Source: an uncultured Oscillospiraceae bacterium
Lineage (GTDB): Bacteria; Bacillota; Clostridia; Oscillospirales; Ruminococcaceae
NCBI GenBank assembly: GCA_910578255.1
Contig: CAJTQM010000011.1
Coordinates: 11,935 to 54,700 of the forward strand
Direction: 5' to 3'
DNA length: 42,766 nt
Position numbers and translations under genes: made by a program. The notes beneath the pieces were generated by a model. That model saw only the letters and a list, made by a program, of their open reading frames with translations. It did not search any database and was not told where the DNA came from. Of the stretch, positions 42,417 to 42,766 are shown one piece after another. Each line of letters begins with the position of its first letter. Positions within the stretch are counted from its first letter, which is position 1.

Positions 42417-42766
42417 TCAAGTACCACCGGCGAAGCCGGTGGCTTGAGTAAGCCCTAGAAGGGCATGGAACCGGCGGCGCTACTCGCGCACAGAAAAGAC
42501 TGACAATCGCACCATGTTTCCAGCGGCCACCCTCATCGGGTGGCTGCTATTTTATTTGCTTTCTTCCGCCGGCTTACCCGTGAACGGGTCTATATACTCT
42601 TTCAGACTCATCTGGTCCATCATTTTATCTTCTTCCAGCTGGTTCTGTATGTACTTTGCTATTGCAGTCTTGTTTCTCCCTACCGTGTCCACATAGTATC
42701 CTCTTGCCCAGAAATGTCTGTTCCCATATTTGTATTTCAGTTGGGCGAATCGGTCGAAGATCATCA
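42417..42766 (-). mobile_element. IS200/IS605-type insertion sequence, cut by the window end
   Basis: A subterminal hairpin CCACCGGC-GAA-GCCGGTGG (42424-42442) lies just after the pfp stop, as at the ends of IS200/IS605 elements. A second hairpin AGCGGCCACCC/GGGTGGCTGCT (42522-42548) lies just after the transposase stop. The other end is outside the window. Exact borders are not determined. Confidence 0.8.
42552..42766 (-). CDS. tnpA: IS200-type transposase TnpA (Y1), C-terminal part
   Basis: Only the last 70 or so residues are in the window; the frame runs off the right edge. MIFDRFAQLKYKYGNRHFWA followed by RGYYVDTVGRNKTAIAKYIQ matches the C-terminal half of IS200 transposases of about 150 residues. 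It includes the catalytic Tyr region (YYVDTVG) and the helix with N-x-x-x-I-x-x-YIQNQ. The His-bearing HUH motif is outside the window. It cuts and joins single-stranded DNA at hairpin ends. The start near MIFDR is internal, not the true start. Confidence 0.92.
   Translation of the reverse strand, partial: MIFDRFAQLKYKYGNRHFWARGYYVDTVGRNKTAIAKYIQNQLEEDKMMDQMSLKEYIDPFTGKPAEESK

Overview
The window looks like a chromosomal segment of a spore-forming, GC-rich member of the Clostridia, probably of the Ruminococcaceae/Oscillospiraceae type. This is inferred from gene content: a GerA/SpoVAF-family germination protein, a SpoIID domain, a MurT/GatD pair, a B. subtilis-type nifZ-thiI pair, a PPi-type phosphofructokinase, YfhO, and sigma-A-like promoters with 17-bp spacers. 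Most genes use GC-rich codons. The stretch at about 8.8-10.3 kb is clearly richer in A+T. No tRNA, rRNA, CRISPR array or prophage was seen.

Layout, left to right. 1-1.1 kb (-): a cut-off rRNA methyltransferase (RlmI-like) behind a DUF3795 Cys-rich protein. 1.2-3.7 kb (+): alpha/beta hydrolase, EstA-type esterase and LacX-like mutarotase, ending in a strong terminator. 3.8-8.8 kb (+): the cell-elongation cluster mreB-mreC-mreD-mrdA(PBP2). 8.8-10.3 kb: two AT-rich genes (a YgjV-like membrane protein and an unrecognised protein) ending in a palindromic repeat cluster. 10.4-13.4 kb (-): GNAT acetyltransferase, asnA and an MFS transporter. 13.7-16.7 kb (+): murT-gatD and a HAD phosphatase. 16.8-20.2 kb (+): a SpoVAF/GerA-family protein and a Na/Pi cotransporter. 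20.2-23.5 kb (+): a BlaI-type repressor and a large M56 (BlaR1-type) sensor protease with two operator-like sites. 23.6-26 kb: MTA/SAH nucleosidase (-), divergent from DUF4867 and a PRTase-like protein. 26.2-27.4 kb (-): a probably well-expressed surface protein ending in NPGTG-TM-KK. 27.7-33.5 kb (+): nifZ-thiI and a 1123-residue multidomain protein. 33.6-39.3 kb (-): DMT transporter with a structured leader, a Pro-rich secreted protein, and a GT2/YfhO pair. 39.4-39.6 kb: a second copy of the palindromic repeat cluster. 39.7-42.4 kb (+): YfbR-like nucleotidase, MBL hydrolase and PPi-type PFK. From 42.4 kb to the end: an IS200-type element, cut by the window edge.

The most interesting features are four. 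(1) One reading frame of 1123 residues joins a complete CinA-like region, a transmembrane helix, a class-B sortase-like domain whose catalytic Cys is Asp, a Ser-rich linker and a SpoIID domain. (2) The GatD subunit has lost both the Cys nucleophile and the His of the glutaminase site but keeps its overlap with murT. (3) A modular palindromic repeat family occurs at two loci 29 kb apart, with compensatory base changes in one stem. (4) The DMT transporter mRNA has a multi-hairpin leader. Gene functions come from recognised motifs and remembered families. No database search was run.
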